A DNA stretch of 14,675 bases, taken from NCBI GenBank assembly GCA_021151805.1, contig JAGKWN010000100.1:1-14675 (forward strand), in the 5' to 3' direction. Under the pieces are notes generated by a model. It saw only the letters and a list, made by a program, of their open reading frames with translations. It was not told where the DNA came from and made no database searches. This stretch comes from Cytophagaceae bacterium. GTDB taxonomy: Bacteria > Bacteroidota > Bacteroidia > Cytophagales > Cytophagaceae. Within the stretch, counting starts at the first letter, position 1. Each line of letters starts with the position of its first letter. Shown here in pieces: positions 5,896 to 13,399 of this stretch. A program made the translations under genes and the position numbers.

Positions 5896-7148
5896 TATCT
5901 ATTACTTTTTTTAATGATCAGATAATTGGCTACCCATTGAAATGCCATGAAGCCAAGTAAAAACAACATCGACATACCATTGAATAATACACCATCATTG
6001 AATGCAATGGAAATACTGGAAATACCTACAACTGCCATGATGATTGAATAAATCAGAAAACCATTTTTGATTTTTGATTCAGTAAACATCATTCCACAAG
6101 GTACCATCATCACAAAACCAAAAATAACAATACTTAAGAAGGCCTCATTCTGAAAGATAAAATACGAGAGCCCTCCCAGTATACAAATGAGGAAACTGAT
6201 ACCCACAAATGTTGAACTATGTATTTGATTTTTAGTGAGCAGGAATTTTCCGTATTTATTGAACCGCAGAAATAAATTACTTACAGGTTCAATCACCCAG
6301 GTTGAAAAAGCAATGATTGCCAACAGAATAATAATCGGATTCAGATAAGCTTGTAAGCCTTCATTACTGGCAGCCAGCGCCCGCAATGATCTGCTCAACA
6401 CGGCAAATCCAATGATAAAACCCCACTGGTATTTTTCAGCCAGGTTACTTAATGTAAATGCATATTTCAGAAAAAGCCTGTATAGAAAATTGTTTGCTTT
6501 TAATGCTTCTGCCATACCCGCTTGTGCAAACTGATTGGTAGGATCATTTTTCAAAGCTTCTTTAAAATGCTCCAGCGCTTTTTTATGGTTACCGCTTTCC
6601 AGTAAATTCCAGCCGTAATTTGCATGTGTATAAGAATTGTTCGGATCTTCACGCAAAGCACCGTCAATAGTAATAAAAGCTTCTTCCTTCTTATTTAATT
6701 TCAGTAAGCTGTTACTACGGATGTTTAATCCCAGAATATTTTCCGGATCCAGTGCCAGCGCATGATCAGCCAATTGCAGGGCTTCTTCGTATTGTTTCCG
6801 GTTCAATTTAATGGATGCCAGCAATGCATAATACTCTGCTTCCGCAGGATCTGTTTCGATTGCCAGGCGCAAATATCTTTCTGCCTCATCATATTTTTCC
6901 TGCTGTATTAAAATACGCGCTTTAACAAAATATAAATAGGCAATATCCGGACTGATACCAATCGCACTGTTGATAGCGATATCTGCCTCTTCCAGTTTTC
7001 CCAGCTGAATATTTACTTCGGCAAACAACGCCAGTACATGCACATCATGTGGGTCGCTTGATAACAAATCTTTTAATACCTGTTGTGCCTCGCTGTATTT
7101 TTGCTGTTGAATTAATATTTCAGCACGCTGAATCAATGCATCAGTCAT
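5895..7148 (-). CDS. TPR protein with C-terminal multi-pass membrane domain
   Basis: No named family is recognised. The 417-residue protein has two halves. Residues 1-205 are six regular 34-residue tetratricopeptide repeats, each ending in a DP-type turn: SDP 31-33, SPD 66-68, TDP 99-101, LDP 133-135, EDP 167-169, NDP 201-203. Residues about 240-411 hold roughly six hydrophobic segments, near 240-255, 269-287, 312-331, 336-355, 363-383 and 391-411. There is no N-terminal signal, so the repeats probably face the cytoplasm. Its ATG lies two bases after the stop of the upstream AAA+ gene (TAA-CG-ATG), so the two are probably translationally coupled and may form a complex. A membrane receptor or scaffold for the ATPase is an inference. 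The stop codon lies at the edge of the heptamer array. Confidence 0.85.
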   Translation of the reverse strand: MTDALIQRAEILIQQQKYSEAQQVLKDLLSSDPHDVHVLALFAEVNIQLGKLEEADIAINSAIGISPDIAYLYFVKARILIQQEKYDEAERYLRLAIETDPAEAEYYALLASIKLNRKQYEEALQLADHALALDPENILGLNIRSNSLLKLNKKEEAFITIDGALREDPNNSYTHANYGWNLLESGNHKKALEHFKEALKNDPTNQFAQAGMAEALKANNFLYRLFLKYAFTLSNLAEKYQWGFIIGFAVLSRSLRALAASNEGLQAYLNPIIILLAIIAFSTWVIEPVSNLFLRFNKYGKFLLTKNQIHSSTFVGISFLICILGGLSYFIFQNEAFLSIVIFGFVMMVPCGMMFTESKIKNGFLIYSIIMAVVGISSISIAFNDGVLFNGMSMLFLLGFMAFQWVANYLIIKKSNR

Positions 7149-7150
7149 CG

Positions 7151-8479
7151 TTATTTTTTTATTTTTAGGTAGGAAAGGATATCATCGTATAAACCTGAAT
7201 CGTTTGCAAACAAGGCAAAGTTTTTCGCCGTTGAGAACCATTCCTGTGTACTTGCTTTGTGTTTTTTAACGGCCTGCAGCAAATCGTTTGTAGTGATTGG
7301 CTTGGGGATGCCATCGATAAATGATGATTCAATTTTCGCTTCGATGGCTATATCAATGATCGCTTCTATATCGGCACCGGAATAATGATCGAGCTTGCCG
7401 GCAATCTGTTTAACATCAATCGCTTCAACCGGTTTGTCTTTTAATTTAAGCTGAATAATGGATTCACGTGCTACCAAATCCGGAGGTGGCACAAAAATAA
7501 TCCGGTCAAAACGCCCCGGTCTTCTGAAAGCCTGATCCAGGTGCCAGGGTGTATTAGTTGCGCCCAACACCAGTATGCCTTCATTGCTGTTGTCAATACC
7601 ATCAAGCTCCTGCAGAAACTGGTTGATAAGGTGTCGCCCGCTGGACTGTTTCATATCACTGCGGCTTGCGCCTAACGCATCAATCTCATCGATGAATAAA
7701 ACACACGGCGTATTCTTTCTGGCAAGCTGGAAAAGCTCATGAAGATTTTTCTCGCTGTTACCAATCCACATATCCAGGATATCATTCAGGCGGATGGAAA
7801 TAAACGCTGCATTTACCTGACCGGCTGTAGCTTTGGCAATAAAGGTCTTGCCGCAGCCCGGAGGACCGTACAGTAAAATGCCGCCGCCGGTTTTTTTACC
7901 ATACGCTTTATACAGTTCAGGATGCAAAAGCGGTTTTACAATCTTCAGATCGATCTCTTTCTTTACCTGATCCATACCACCTACATCTGCAAAGTTTATG
8001 GTCGGCTTTATGATGAATGAATTTTCATTCGCGAATTCTTCTTCGGAATCATCGTCGTCGTCATTTGGAAAAGCATTTGGCAATCGCAATTCCCTATCCA
8101 ACTCCGCATCCTGAAAATTCGGACGTAGTCTCAACACCTTTTTATAGATCTCTGCTGCATGTTGAATGGACTTTTCTTTCAACAATACTTTTGCATATAA
8201 AAGCAGGCTGTCAAAGTCTTCATTACCATTTGAAATAATTTCTTCAAGCAAAACCACACAGGCAGAATATTTACCTTTCTGGTAAAATACCTGCGCTAGT
8301 CCCAGCTTGTAACGGTTATCACTTGAAAGTTTGATCAGATCAGCAAATTCGATCTCTGCTTCATCCAGTCGGTTTGCTTTAAATAAGATCTCTGCCAGAT
8401 GTGCTTTTAGGGGAATGTTATCCGGAGAAAACTTCAGGGCCTCTTTTAAATTGTTAATTGATTGATCGTCCATTTGCAT
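7151..8479 (-). CDS. TPR-AAA+ ATPase (classical FtsH/Cdc48-like AAA module)
   Basis: The 442-residue protein has N-terminal TPR-like helices at about 5-125, an acidic linker (DDDDDSEEE, 140-148) and a complete single AAA+ module at about 163-400. It shows DVGGMDQVKKEI at 165-176, Walker A GPPGCGKT at 205-212, pore-loop DMWIGNSE at 236-243, Walker B LFIDEID at 261-267, sensor 1 ATNT at 307-310, and the second region of homology RRPGRFDR at 319-326. Arg323 and Arg326 are the probable arginine fingers, and HYSGADIEAII follows at 365-375. The Trp-Ile pore loop resembles Cdc48 and spastin-type threading loops, so an active hexameric unfoldase or remodeller is likely. No protease domain is present. 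It is the first gene of a two-gene unit with the TPR membrane protein. Met3 is an alternative start. Confidence 0.9.
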   Translation of the reverse strand: MQMDDQSINNLKEALKFSPDNIPLKAHLAEILFKANRLDEAEIEFADLIKLSSDNRYKLGLAQVFYQKGKYSACVVLLEEIISNGNEDFDSLLLYAKVLLKEKSIQHAAEIYKKVLRLRPNFQDAELDRELRLPNAFPNDDDDDSEEEFANENSFIIKPTINFADVGGMDQVKKEIDLKIVKPLLHPELYKAYGKKTGGGILLYGPPGCGKTFIAKATAGQVNAAFISIRLNDILDMWIGNSEKNLHELFQLARKNTPCVLFIDEIDALGASRSDMKQSSGRHLINQFLQELDGIDNSNEGILVLGATNTPWHLDQAFRRPGRFDRIIFVPPPDLVARESIIQLKLKDKPVEAIDVKQIAGKLDHYSGADIEAIIDIAIEAKIESSFIDGIPKPITTNDLLQAVKKHKASTQEWFSTAKNFALFANDSGLYDDILSYLKIKK

Positions 8480-8646
8480 CAGTTTTGACTAGACAATAAT
8501 ATCGAATAATGTTGATTTTGAAAAAATAATTCATGTTAACTACATACTTCCAAATAAATTAAATCCGATTGATATAATATTCCAACTGATTGTAACAAAA
8601 TCTTGCCAGTTATACGAATTTGCTTACCTTCACCTAAAATACGCTC
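8480..8646. promoter_or_regulatory. Divergent intergenic region, TPR-AAA unit / dioxygenase
   Basis: This 167-nt AT-rich gap separates the minus-strand AAA+ gene from the plus-strand dioxygenase and must hold promoters for both. No exact TAnnTTTG box with well-placed TTG was found on either strand. The nearest minus-strand match is TTTATTTG within 8540-8565. No coding sequence is visible. Confidence 0.35.
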
Positions 8647-9237
8647 TTGAAAAAAATATTCAATGCAATTATTGATAGTTATATCGATACCAAAGTCGGT
8701 ATAACTGAAAATTTTTTAAATGAAAAATTGGCATTGGATCTCAAGGCTAACTTACTTGCCTTGTACGCCGGTAATGAACTCACTCAGGCCGGTACTGGCA
8801 ATAAATCCGGATTGGTGCATAATAAAAACAACCGCAGCGATATAATATATTGGCTAGACAGGGCACATAACAATGCATCCGAGAACGTTTTTTTCGACCT
8901 TATGGATGCTTTCGTCCTTCACTTAAACGAAACCTGCTATACAGGCATCACTAGTTATGAATTCCATTATACTTTATATGAAAAAGGCAGCTTTTATACA
9001 AAACACATGGATCAGTTTCGAAACAGCGACAGCCGTCAGTTTTCTATGATCATGTACCTGAATGCAGACTGGAAAAAAGAAGATGGCGGAGAATTAAGTA
9101 TTCACCACAAAGACCGATTGCAGAATATTTCACCGACCAATGGCAAAAGTGTTTTCTTCAAAAGTAATGAGTTGCTGCATGAAGTATTATGCACCAATGT
9201 ACCGAGATTAAGCATTACCGGATGGCTTAAAAAATAA
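8647..9237 (+). CDS. 2-oxoglutarate/Fe(II)-dependent dioxygenase (P4H-like)
   Basis: The 196-residue protein has a double-stranded beta-helix typical of the prolyl-4-hydroxylase-like 2OG-Fe(II) oxygenases. The iron ligands are His120 and Asp122 (TKHMDQF) and His178 (LLHEVL). Arg187 in PRLSITGW is placed to bind the 2-oxoglutarate carboxylate. MIMYLNADWKKEDGGELSI at 134-152 is the usual central strand and turn. These proteins hydroxylate a protein or small-molecule substrate with 2-oxoglutarate and O2, but the substrate cannot be told here. It starts at TTG 8647: an in-frame TAA lies 12 nt upstream and the next in-frame Met is residue 86. It stands alone between divergent and convergent neighbours. 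No signal peptide is seen, so it is probably cytoplasmic. Confidence 0.85.
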   Translation: MKKIFNAIIDSYIDTKVGITENFLNEKLALDLKANLLALYAGNELTQAGTGNKSGLVHNKNNRSDIIYWLDRAHNNASENVFFDLMDAFVLHLNETCYTGITSYEFHYTLYEKGSFYTKHMDQFRNSDSRQFSMIMYLNADWKKEDGGELSIHHKDRLQNISPTNGKSVFFKSNELLHEVLCTNVPRLSITGWLKK

Positions 9238-9281
9238 ACAATAAAGCACGCAGAACAAATATTTTCAAGGAATGTAATTAA

Positions 9282-10100
9282 TTATTGAAGCGTAATCTTC
9301 TGCTGTTTCTTCTTTCCAAATTCTTCTTTCAAATGAAAAGAATATTTTTTTGAATTATCCAGCTTATAAATCAGGATCAGCTCCATATCAGTGATATTGA
9401 TAAAGGTTGTATACAAGGTGCCGCCCTCTTTTCCGGCAACATCTTTAGCCGGCAGCTGAACTGCGCCACCAATCGCATTTCCCACCGTTTTCATATCCAG
9501 ACTGTCGCTGCTGTTGTTCAGTTTTGTTAACCGATCTTCGATCGACTGGTAACGGTAACAGGGATAATTGCCCGCTGTTGTATCCGACAACAGATAGTTG
9601 GTAGCAATGAGCATATTATTCTGTATGGTGATAATTTCTTTTTTACCATTCACCCATTCAATCACTACGGCATTTCCTGTGCTATCGCCAAACATGATAT
9701 GTCCTTCGGTAACAGCAATCTTCTGTACTTCCAGATAAGTGATCGCTTCCGCAACAGTCTTGCATGTTGCCAGTATTTCATCACCGACATTTCTTCCCTT
9801 GGGATCCTGATAATTTTGCGGAAGCGTTTGTTTAGGTGTAGTAGCTCCGTCAAAAAACAATCCATGCTGGTTGATACCTCCCTGGGCAAAGTCATTCCAG
9901 CCGTACCACAAACGCGCATAGGCTTTATCTGTTTTCGGATTGATCTGGATATAAGGTTTTACATTGTAATAATAATCTTCATTATTCACCACATAGATTT
10001 TACCCGTTGCCTGATCTATGTAATAAAATATAGAGCAGGCATCTAAACGTGTTGGAAGAATGAAAAGAAGAAAAAAGAATACACCAAAAATCTGTTTCAT
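9282..10100 (-). CDS. Secreted Ntn hydrolase, linear amide C-N hydrolase type
   Basis: The 272-residue protein begins with a hydrophobic signal segment (residues 4-16) leading to LDACSIFYY, where Cys22 is the likely N-terminal nucleophile. The pattern fits the choloylglycine hydrolase / acyl-transferase-like Ntn superfamily: NNED at 39-42, GGINQHGLFFDG at 74-85, FGDSTGNAVVIEW at 137-149, ATNY at 166-169, RYQSIEDRL at 183-191 and a C-terminal TLYTTFINI. Members cleave amide bonds in bile salts, penicillins, N-acyl amino acids or lactones, and the substrate here is unknown. LDAC could also be read as a lipobox, but acylation of Cys22 would block its use as a nucleophile. The ATG lies two bases after the stop of the cyclo-ligase gene. 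It is the last gene of a bshC-led unit. Confidence 0.8.
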   Translation of the reverse strand: MKQIFGVFFFLLFILPTRLDACSIFYYIDQATGKIYVVNNEDYYYNVKPYIQINPKTDKAYARLWYGWNDFAQGGINQHGLFFDGATTPKQTLPQNYQDPKGRNVGDEILATCKTVAEAITYLEVQKIAVTEGHIMFGDSTGNAVVIEWVNGKKEIITIQNNMLIATNYLLSDTTAGNYPCYRYQSIEDRLTKLNNSSDSLDMKTVGNAIGGAVQLPAKDVAGKEGGTLYTTFINITDMELILIYKLDNSKKYSFHLKEEFGKKKQQKITLQ

Positions 10101-10102
10101 AA

Positions 10103-10681
10103 TTATTTCTTAAATGTATATAAATTATACGGATTGATGCTATAATCCAGCGGTACATCCCAGGCATCGGCTTCAATGAGCTCCTCTGTTGGTTGAAAGA
10201 AACTCAAGCCTACTTTAATAACTTCCGGTTTACAATTCTGTAAGAAGCGGTCGTAAAAACCTTTGCCATATCCTACCCGGTTTCCTTTGATGTCAAAGGC
10301 CAGCAAAGGCAGCAGTACCAGGTCAATATCATCTTCAGGCACAGCAAGCCGCTCAACCGGTTCGGGTATGTTCCATTTATTCGGAACATAGGTCGTGGAC
10401 GGAGTAATACACGTATGAAGTAAATCCTGTCCGTTGTTATCAATGATCGATGTACAGACCTTTATTTCGGGATGTTGTTTAAAAAAGAAATCAATCAGAA
10501 AAGAAGTATCGATCTCCGCTTTATCGGGAATAGAAATAAAAATATGAATCACAGAACAGTTCTTCCAGAGATCAGAATTGATAAAGGTTTCAGCAATTAC
10601 CTTGCTGTTTTCCCGTATCGCTTCGGCAGAAAGTTCCTTTCGTTTGTTGATGTATAACTTTCGTGCGGTGTCTTTATTCAT
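10103..10681 (-). CDS. 5-formyltetrahydrofolate cyclo-ligase (Fau/YgfA, MTHFS)
   Basis: A cytoplasmic folate enzyme that converts 5-formyltetrahydrofolate to 5,10-methenyltetrahydrofolate using ATP, clearing the inhibitory 5-formyl form. The 192-residue length is typical. The N-terminal basic helix MNKDTARKLYINKRKEL contacts the phosphates in this family. NIPEP is at 104-108, LVLLPLLAFD at 121-130, and the signature GNRVGYGKGFYDR at 133-145. The start is placed at ATG 10681, where the sequence begins to resemble the family. A longer reading from 10726 adds 15 unlike residues inside the bshC 3' end. The chosen start overlaps the bshC stop by eight bases, and the Ntn hydrolase gene follows after two bases. 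Confidence 0.93.
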   Translation of the reverse strand: MNKDTARKLYINKRKELSAEAIRENSKVIAETFINSDLWKNCSVIHIFISIPDKAEIDTSFLIDFFFKQHPEIKVCTSIIDNNGQDLLHTCITPSTTYVPNKWNIPEPVERLAVPEDDIDLVLLPLLAFDIKGNRVGYGKGFYDRFLQNCKPEVIKVGLSFFQPTEELIEADAWDVPLDYSINPYNLYTFKK

Positions 10682-12242
10682 AACAGCACATTTGTATATT
10701 GAATGTACACGGATCCAGCGACTCATATAACTTCCCGATCAATGCTTCATCATTTACCAGGAATGTAAATACCGATTCCTGACGCTCCTGCAGTTTCCCG
10801 TTCGGTAGTATTTTATCACGTATGCCCAACACACTTTTGATCAGATCTTCGTGTTTACGCTCTTCTGCTTTGCGTAATTTTTTTTCAATATCATCCATCT
10901 GCTTTAAGGCCTTTGCTTTCTCTGCCTGGGCCCAGCTTTGCAATGAGCCATCAACGGTTGCAGCTATTTCCGTAATGCTGTCAAATGCCCGGGTGATTTC
11001 TTTTATCTGACTTTCTATGGAAATATCCTCCTGTATGGAACGTGAAACGATAAGCTGTTTCAGGTCGAACTCATTCAAAAATAATTCAGCAAGATTCACC
11101 TTTGCTTTTTCCAGCTTCGTGTATTGCTGTCGGGTAATCACACCTGAAAACATCCGTGGGAAAATTACAGGCAGAAATGTATTGTATGTCTGGAACACGT
11201 CTTTTAGCTGCAGCCAGTATGCAATCTCACCGGGGCCGCCAACATAAGCAATATCAGGCAGGATGGCGCTCTCGTAAAGCGGACGTAGCACCACATTTGG
11301 ACTGAAGCGTTCCGGATGTTGTGCAAGTTCTACTTTTATTTCTTCCGTAGAAAAACGTATATCGGTATTGAGGATCGTAAAAAACTCCCCCTGTTTTTCA
11401 ATACGCTCCCGGATACTATCTTTAACATAAAATAAATTGATCTCTCTCGGGTTCACCTGTACCGGATAGCCTTGTGCTTCCAGGCTGTTATTGGTCTTGC
11501 TCATGGCACCCAACGCGGCCTGGCTCATCAATTCTTTTTCTGCAATGCCTGTAAATTCTTTTTTCAGCATGGCATCATCGCCATCAATCACAACAACACC
11601 GTATTCTGCAAACAAATGGTGCATAACCTTGCGGGTTGCTTCCGCCAATGTTGCCGAAGATTGGTATGCTTCTTTCAGCCACTCCGGAATATCTTTAATA
11701 GTATCTAATAATTCGGCAATGCCGGTGGTATTGAATCTTCCTACAGCACCGGTCTGTATAGTTTCCCAGGTATATTTTTTTCCGAATACATAAAAGTGAT
11801 TGATCTCTGCTGAATCATGATCTTCCGAAGCCATCCAGAATACCGGTACAAAGTCTTTAGCTGCATGTTTTTGCTTCAGCATTTCACACAACTTGATACA
11901 GCTCAATGTTTTCAGGATCAGGTATAACGGACCTGTACCCAGACACAACTGATGGCCGGTAGTAATGGTATAGGTTGTATCTTTAGCCAACAGACTTATA
12001 TTTTTCTGAACCAGGTTACTTGCAGGCATATTTTTGTATTGATCCTGTAAGCGGTTAACCAATACCTGCCTGTTTATCGGCTGTGAACTGCGCTGCTCTA
12101 TGGCCGCTTCCAATCCTGCGAGATCCGGATAAAATGTATATAGCGGTTGAACCTGCTCTTGCTGAGCTAAATAATCTAAAAATAATTTACTAAACTGCTG
12201 AGAATCCTGTAAACCAATCTTTTCTACTGAAAATGAACTCAT
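10674..12242 (-). CDS. bshC: Bacillithiol synthase BshC (cysteine-adding enzyme)
   Basis: The last enzyme of bacillithiol synthesis, ligating L-cysteine to glucosaminyl-malate in the cytoplasm. The 522-residue length fits the family. The Rossmann-like core carries TGHQLCLGTGPLYL at 95-108, VFWMASEDHD at 134-143, NVVLRPLYE at 316-324 and LPDIAYVGGPGEIAYW at 328-343, all BshC signatures. Residues about 375-470 are predicted as the helical coiled-coil arm. The ATG at 12242 opens a minus-strand unit with the cyclo-ligase and Ntn hydrolase genes. It diverges from cysE, whose product helps supply the cysteine substrate. bshA and bshB are not in the window. The assignment is firm from motifs. Use of bacillithiol by the organism follows from it but also requires BshA and BshB elsewhere. 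Confidence 0.95.
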   Translation of the reverse strand: MSSFSVEKIGLQDSQQFSKLFLDYLAQQEQVQPLYTFYPDLAGLEAAIEQRSSQPINRQVLVNRLQDQYKNMPASNLVQKNISLLAKDTTYTITTGHQLCLGTGPLYLILKTLSCIKLCEMLKQKHAAKDFVPVFWMASEDHDSAEINHFYVFGKKYTWETIQTGAVGRFNTTGIAELLDTIKDIPEWLKEAYQSSATLAEATRKVMHHLFAEYGVVVIDGDDAMLKKEFTGIAEKELMSQAALGAMSKTNNSLEAQGYPVQVNPREINLFYVKDSIRERIEKQGEFFTILNTDIRFSTEEIKVELAQHPERFSPNVVLRPLYESAILPDIAYVGGPGEIAYWLQLKDVFQTYNTFLPVIFPRMFSGVITRQQYTKLEKAKVNLAELFLNEFDLKQLIVSRSIQEDISIESQIKEITRAFDSITEIAATVDGSLQSWAQAEKAKALKQMDDIEKKLRKAEERKHEDLIKSVLGIRDKILPNGKLQERQESVFTFLVNDEALIGKLYESLDPCTFNIQMCCYE

Positions 12243-12464
12243 AACTCTTTTTTAATCCTAGCTTGCAACACTAAAGTTAGTATAAAAGTTTATTTGCCGA
12301 ACGAACTTTTCTCCCCAAAGGGTGAGTTTAAACAAAAGCATAATGTTCCGCTTTATAATCAAACCTTTGGCGAACATCATGTATTATTTGGGAACTAACA
12401 CACCTTGTATTTGTTAGCCTATAAATAAAACAATAAATTGCCATATATTATAACAAAACGAATC
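12243..12464. promoter_or_regulatory. bshC-cysE divergent regulatory region with inverted repeats
   Basis: This 222-nt gap has no gene but several symmetrical elements. ACTAA-AG-TTAGT (12270-12281) is near the bshC start. CTCCCC-AAA-GGGTGAG (12311-12326) is a 6-bp stem with one bulged T. ATGTTCCGC and GCGAACAT (12343-12351 with 12370-12377) form an 8-bp stem with one bulge. CTAACA and TGTTAG (12395-12400 with 12412-12417) flank an imperfect -7-like TGTATTTG (12406-12413). The first and last share ACTAA/TTAG half-sites, so a common regulator of bshC and cysE is conceivable. Confidence 0.4.
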
Positions 12465-13271
12465 ATGGATAAACACTTTTTTGAATCGCTCTTACAAAAA
12501 CACCAGCAGGCCGGAACTTTCCCATCTACGTCTGAGATCTGCAGGTTAGTAACGCGTATTCTCTTGATTTTATTTCCCGAACAAACACAAGCCAAATATA
12601 AAGATGCAGATGCTGTTAAATCACAAATGCATTTATATCAAAAAGAATTAACGCGTTTATTACTTTCTATACAAAAAGATTTACCGACCCCGGCCGAACA
12701 ACTGGCAGAGGCATTTATGAATGAGCTGCCGGTAGTGTATGACAAGCTGTTACTGGATATACAGGCTACCTTAAACGGTGACCCTGCTGCACGTTCGGAG
12801 TTTGAAGTGGTAAGAGCCTATCCGGGCTTTTATGCCATTGCATTCTATCGTCTGGCAAATGTATTGTACCTGCAGGATATTCCGCTGATCCCCCGCATCA
12901 TCATGGAATATGCGCACAGTAAAACAGGTATAGATATACACCCGGGAGCAAGCATTGGTAAGAATTTTCACATCGATCATGGTACTGGAATTGTTATTGG
13001 TGAAACAGCAAATATTGGCGACAATGTTAAGATCTATCAGGGCGTAACACTTGGTGCCTTAAGCGTATCCAAAAGCAAAGCCAATACAAAACGCCATCCA
13101 ACCATAGAAGACAATGTAGTCATCTATTCCGGAGCGACTATTTTAGGAGGCGAAACAGTTGTGGGTCACAGCAGCATTATTGGCGGGAATGTATGGTTAA
13201 CTGAAAGTGTTCCTCCGTTTACACGCGTGTATCACAAAGCACAGATTGAAGTAAGCACAAAGAAGATATAG
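12465..13271 (+). CDS. cysE: Serine O-acetyltransferase CysE
   Basis: A cytoplasmic enzyme that acetylates L-serine with acetyl-CoA to O-acetylserine, the committed step of cysteine synthesis. From ATG 12465 the product is 268 residues. An N-terminal helical domain (about 1-150) leads into a left-handed beta-helix of hexapeptide repeats (about 155-250). The catalytic Asp157 (GIDIHPGA) and His172 (IDHGTGIVIGETA) are 15 residues apart, as in E. coli (Asp143, His158). VTLGALSVSKSKANTKRHP at 194-212 is the longer active-site loop of the CysE/EpsC subset. A TTG nine codons upstream is possible but less likely. It diverges from bshC, and cysM lies downstream across a 128-nt gap with a strong hairpin. 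The C-terminus lacks an obvious GDGI-like CysK-binding tail and ends STKKI. Confidence 0.94.
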   Translation: MDKHFFESLLQKHQQAGTFPSTSEICRLVTRILLILFPEQTQAKYKDADAVKSQMHLYQKELTRLLLSIQKDLPTPAEQLAEAFMNELPVVYDKLLLDIQATLNGDPAARSEFEVVRAYPGFYAIAFYRLANVLYLQDIPLIPRIIMEYAHSKTGIDIHPGASIGKNFHIDHGTGIVIGETANIGDNVKIYQGVTLGALSVSKSKANTKRHPTIEDNVVIYSGATILGGETVVGHSSIIGGNVWLTESVPPFTRVYHKAQIEVSTKKI

Positions 13272-13345
13272 GATTTGAGGGAATTCATAACAACTGAGCA
13301 TAAATTCCAAAAGACAAAAAACAAATTCCAAACAACCTTAATCAC

Positions 13346-13373
13346 GCTGGCGCAAGCAAATGATTGCGCCAGC
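13346..13373 (+). terminator. Strong GC hairpin between cysE and cysM
   Basis: GCTGGCGCAA (13346-13355) and TTGCGCCAGC (13364-13373) are perfect 10-bp inverted copies around an 8-nt loop, followed by TTTACTT and a later T-run near 13388-13395. It is by far the most stable hairpin in an AT-rich gap. It ends 26 nt before the cysM ATG, leaving little room for a separate promoter. It may be a cysE terminator, a partial terminator that lowers cysM expression, or a leader structure. Confidence 0.7.
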
Positions 13374-13399
13374 TTTACTTAATATTATTCTTTTTAAAT

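Noticed and set aside
5828..5897. CRISPR array
   Set aside because: The units are 7 nt, contiguous and change strand at the middle; there are no spacers and no cas genes.
8050..8070. GAC/GAT trinucleotide run in the AAA+ gene as a mutable microsatellite
   Set aside because: It encodes an acidic linker with mixed Asp codons, so it is not a uniform repeat likely to slip.
9238..9281. Terminator between the dioxygenase and the Ntn hydrolase
   Set aside because: Only the short palindrome TAATTAATTA is present; no stem followed by a T-run was found.
10682..10726. Fifteen extra N-terminal residues for the cyclo-ligase
   Set aside because: They lie inside the bshC 3' end and do not resemble the family; the match to cyclo-ligases begins at MNKDTARK (10681).
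11491..11793. Open frame of 100 codons antisense to bshC
   Set aside because: It overlaps the conserved core of bshC and has low-complexity content without a domain.
12438..12464. Nine-codon TTG extension of CysE
   Set aside because: The ATG at 12465 gives a normal length, and the extra residues show no family likeness.
13364..13399. Hydrophobic N-terminal extension of CysM resembling a signal segment
   Set aside because: It would start at a TTG within the hairpin stem, and a cytoplasmic PLP enzyme needs no signal; MATLLDFIGNTPLVE is the standard beginning.
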